DNA of 64,000 nucleotides, taken from NCBI GenBank assembly GCA_948852945.1, contig CAQPBJ010000002.1, positions 58,561 through 122,560 on the forward strand. Reading direction: 5' to 3'. Below the pieces are notes generated by a model. It had not been told where the DNA came from and did no database searches. It worked only from the letters and a program-made list of their open reading frames with translations. The translations under genes were made by a program, and so were the position numbers. The stretch comes from an uncultured Clostridia bacterium. Lineage in GTDB: Bacteria > Bacillota > Clostridia > TANB77 > CAG-508. Positions 63,728 through 64,000 of this stretch are shown here, in pieces (within the stretch, counting starts at the first letter, position 1; each line of letters begins with the position of its first letter).

Positions 63728-64000
63728 TTATGATTTATTTTCTTTACTACTATCTATAAAGTTTTTTATTACCGACCTTAATCTATCTACTGGAAAATCA
63801 AATAAAATACTTACACCTTCAAAAGTTTTATTTAAACAATATTTAAGCCAACTATTATTTTTCTTTATTTTAAAATACTCATCTTTAAGCTCATTATAAT
63901 TATTTTCAATTTTTTCCGCTCTTTCTAAAGTTCTCTCATTAATAACTTTTATTCTTGTATATTGTTTTGCTAAAGTATTAAATTTTCTAATTACTCTCTT
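63728..64000 (-). CDS. C-terminal end of a coiled-coil protein, possibly Mob/Pre relaxase (partial)
   Basis: The last 90 residues are visible: a lysine/glutamate-rich coiled coil (NERTLERAEKIENNYNELK), then SWLKYCLNKTFEGVSILFDF and PVDRLRSVIKNF. This tail resembles what I recall of the C-termini of plasmid recombination/mobilisation (MobV, Pre) proteins carried by mobilisable Clostridia elements, but the catalytic region is outside the window. If right, the element is mobilisable, like Tn4451. Confidence 0.4.
   Translation of the reverse strand, partial: KRVIRKFNTLAKQYTRIKVINERTLERAEKIENNYNELKDEYFKIKKNNSWLKYCLNKTFEGVSILFDFPVDRLRSVIKNFIDSSKENKS

Larger units (their letters stand above)
61700..64000. 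mobile_element. Integrated element with serine recombinase (left end; right end outside window)
   Basis: The M14 gene is cut off at about 61685-61700, and the next genes are a large serine recombinase, a small cysteine-rich ORF and the end of a coiled-coil protein that may be a Mob/Pre relaxase. A recombinase gene at the very end of an element next to an interrupted gene is typical of Tn5397- and Tn4451-type transposons. The exact attachment site cannot be fixed without the other end. Confidence 0.6.

Overview
The window is AT-rich, mostly minus-strand DNA. Its gene content (family-4 uracil-DNA glycosylase, AddB, PgeF, a DUF4321-radC-mreBCD-mrdA-minC cell-shape operon, a LytM peptidase, an Mbeg1-type lipase) points to a low-GC member of the Bacillota, class Clostridia, probably gut-associated and possibly a spore former. 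This assignment is inference from gene families; there is no rRNA or other taxonomic marker here.

Layout. 1-1828: start of a secreted cohesin-like protein, divergent from an HExxH protein. 1972-19590: one gene for a 5872-residue surface protein with SpaA-like domains, 14 propeller-blade units and 44 MucBP-like repeats, 25 of them exactly or nearly 71 residues. 20090-24794: pgeF-udg-addB operon. 25175-50079: two tandem bicistronic operons of giant surface proteins. Each pairs an upstream DUF11/SdrD-like protein (1666 and 1770 aa) with a downstream SdrD-like protein (2243 and 2445 aa); the pairs are paralogous, so the two-gene unit was duplicated. 50349-51212: three small genes of unknown function on the plus strand behind a sporulation-sigma-like promoter. 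51393-57572: cell-shape operon. 57803-60818: LytM peptidase, lipase and a conserved unknown. 61011-61730: peptidoglycan-binding/M14 carboxypeptidase pseudogene, cut off by a mobile element carrying a TndX-like serine recombinase and perhaps a Mob/Pre relaxase, which runs past the window end.

The five giant proteins make up about 65% of the window. All are predicted to be exported, and all end in one membrane helix with a short charged tail. None has a C-terminal LPXTG signal and no sortase is present, so membrane anchoring is more likely than wall linkage. The three operon heads share a TTGACA-type promoter layout.

The most unusual signal is non-coding: four copies of a ~165 bp element (19912, 24911, 38115, 51206), each just downstream of a minus-strand gene and in the same orientation. 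All share a core of about 105 bp, but each is framed by its own long inverted arms (about 22-30 bp) that differ completely between loci. Core hairpins show compensatory changes, and an arm mismatch recurring in three copies becomes a G-U pair only on the minus strand, which suggests a structured RNA made in the sense of the upstream gene. One copy sits inside a second, larger palindrome. I do not recognise this family.
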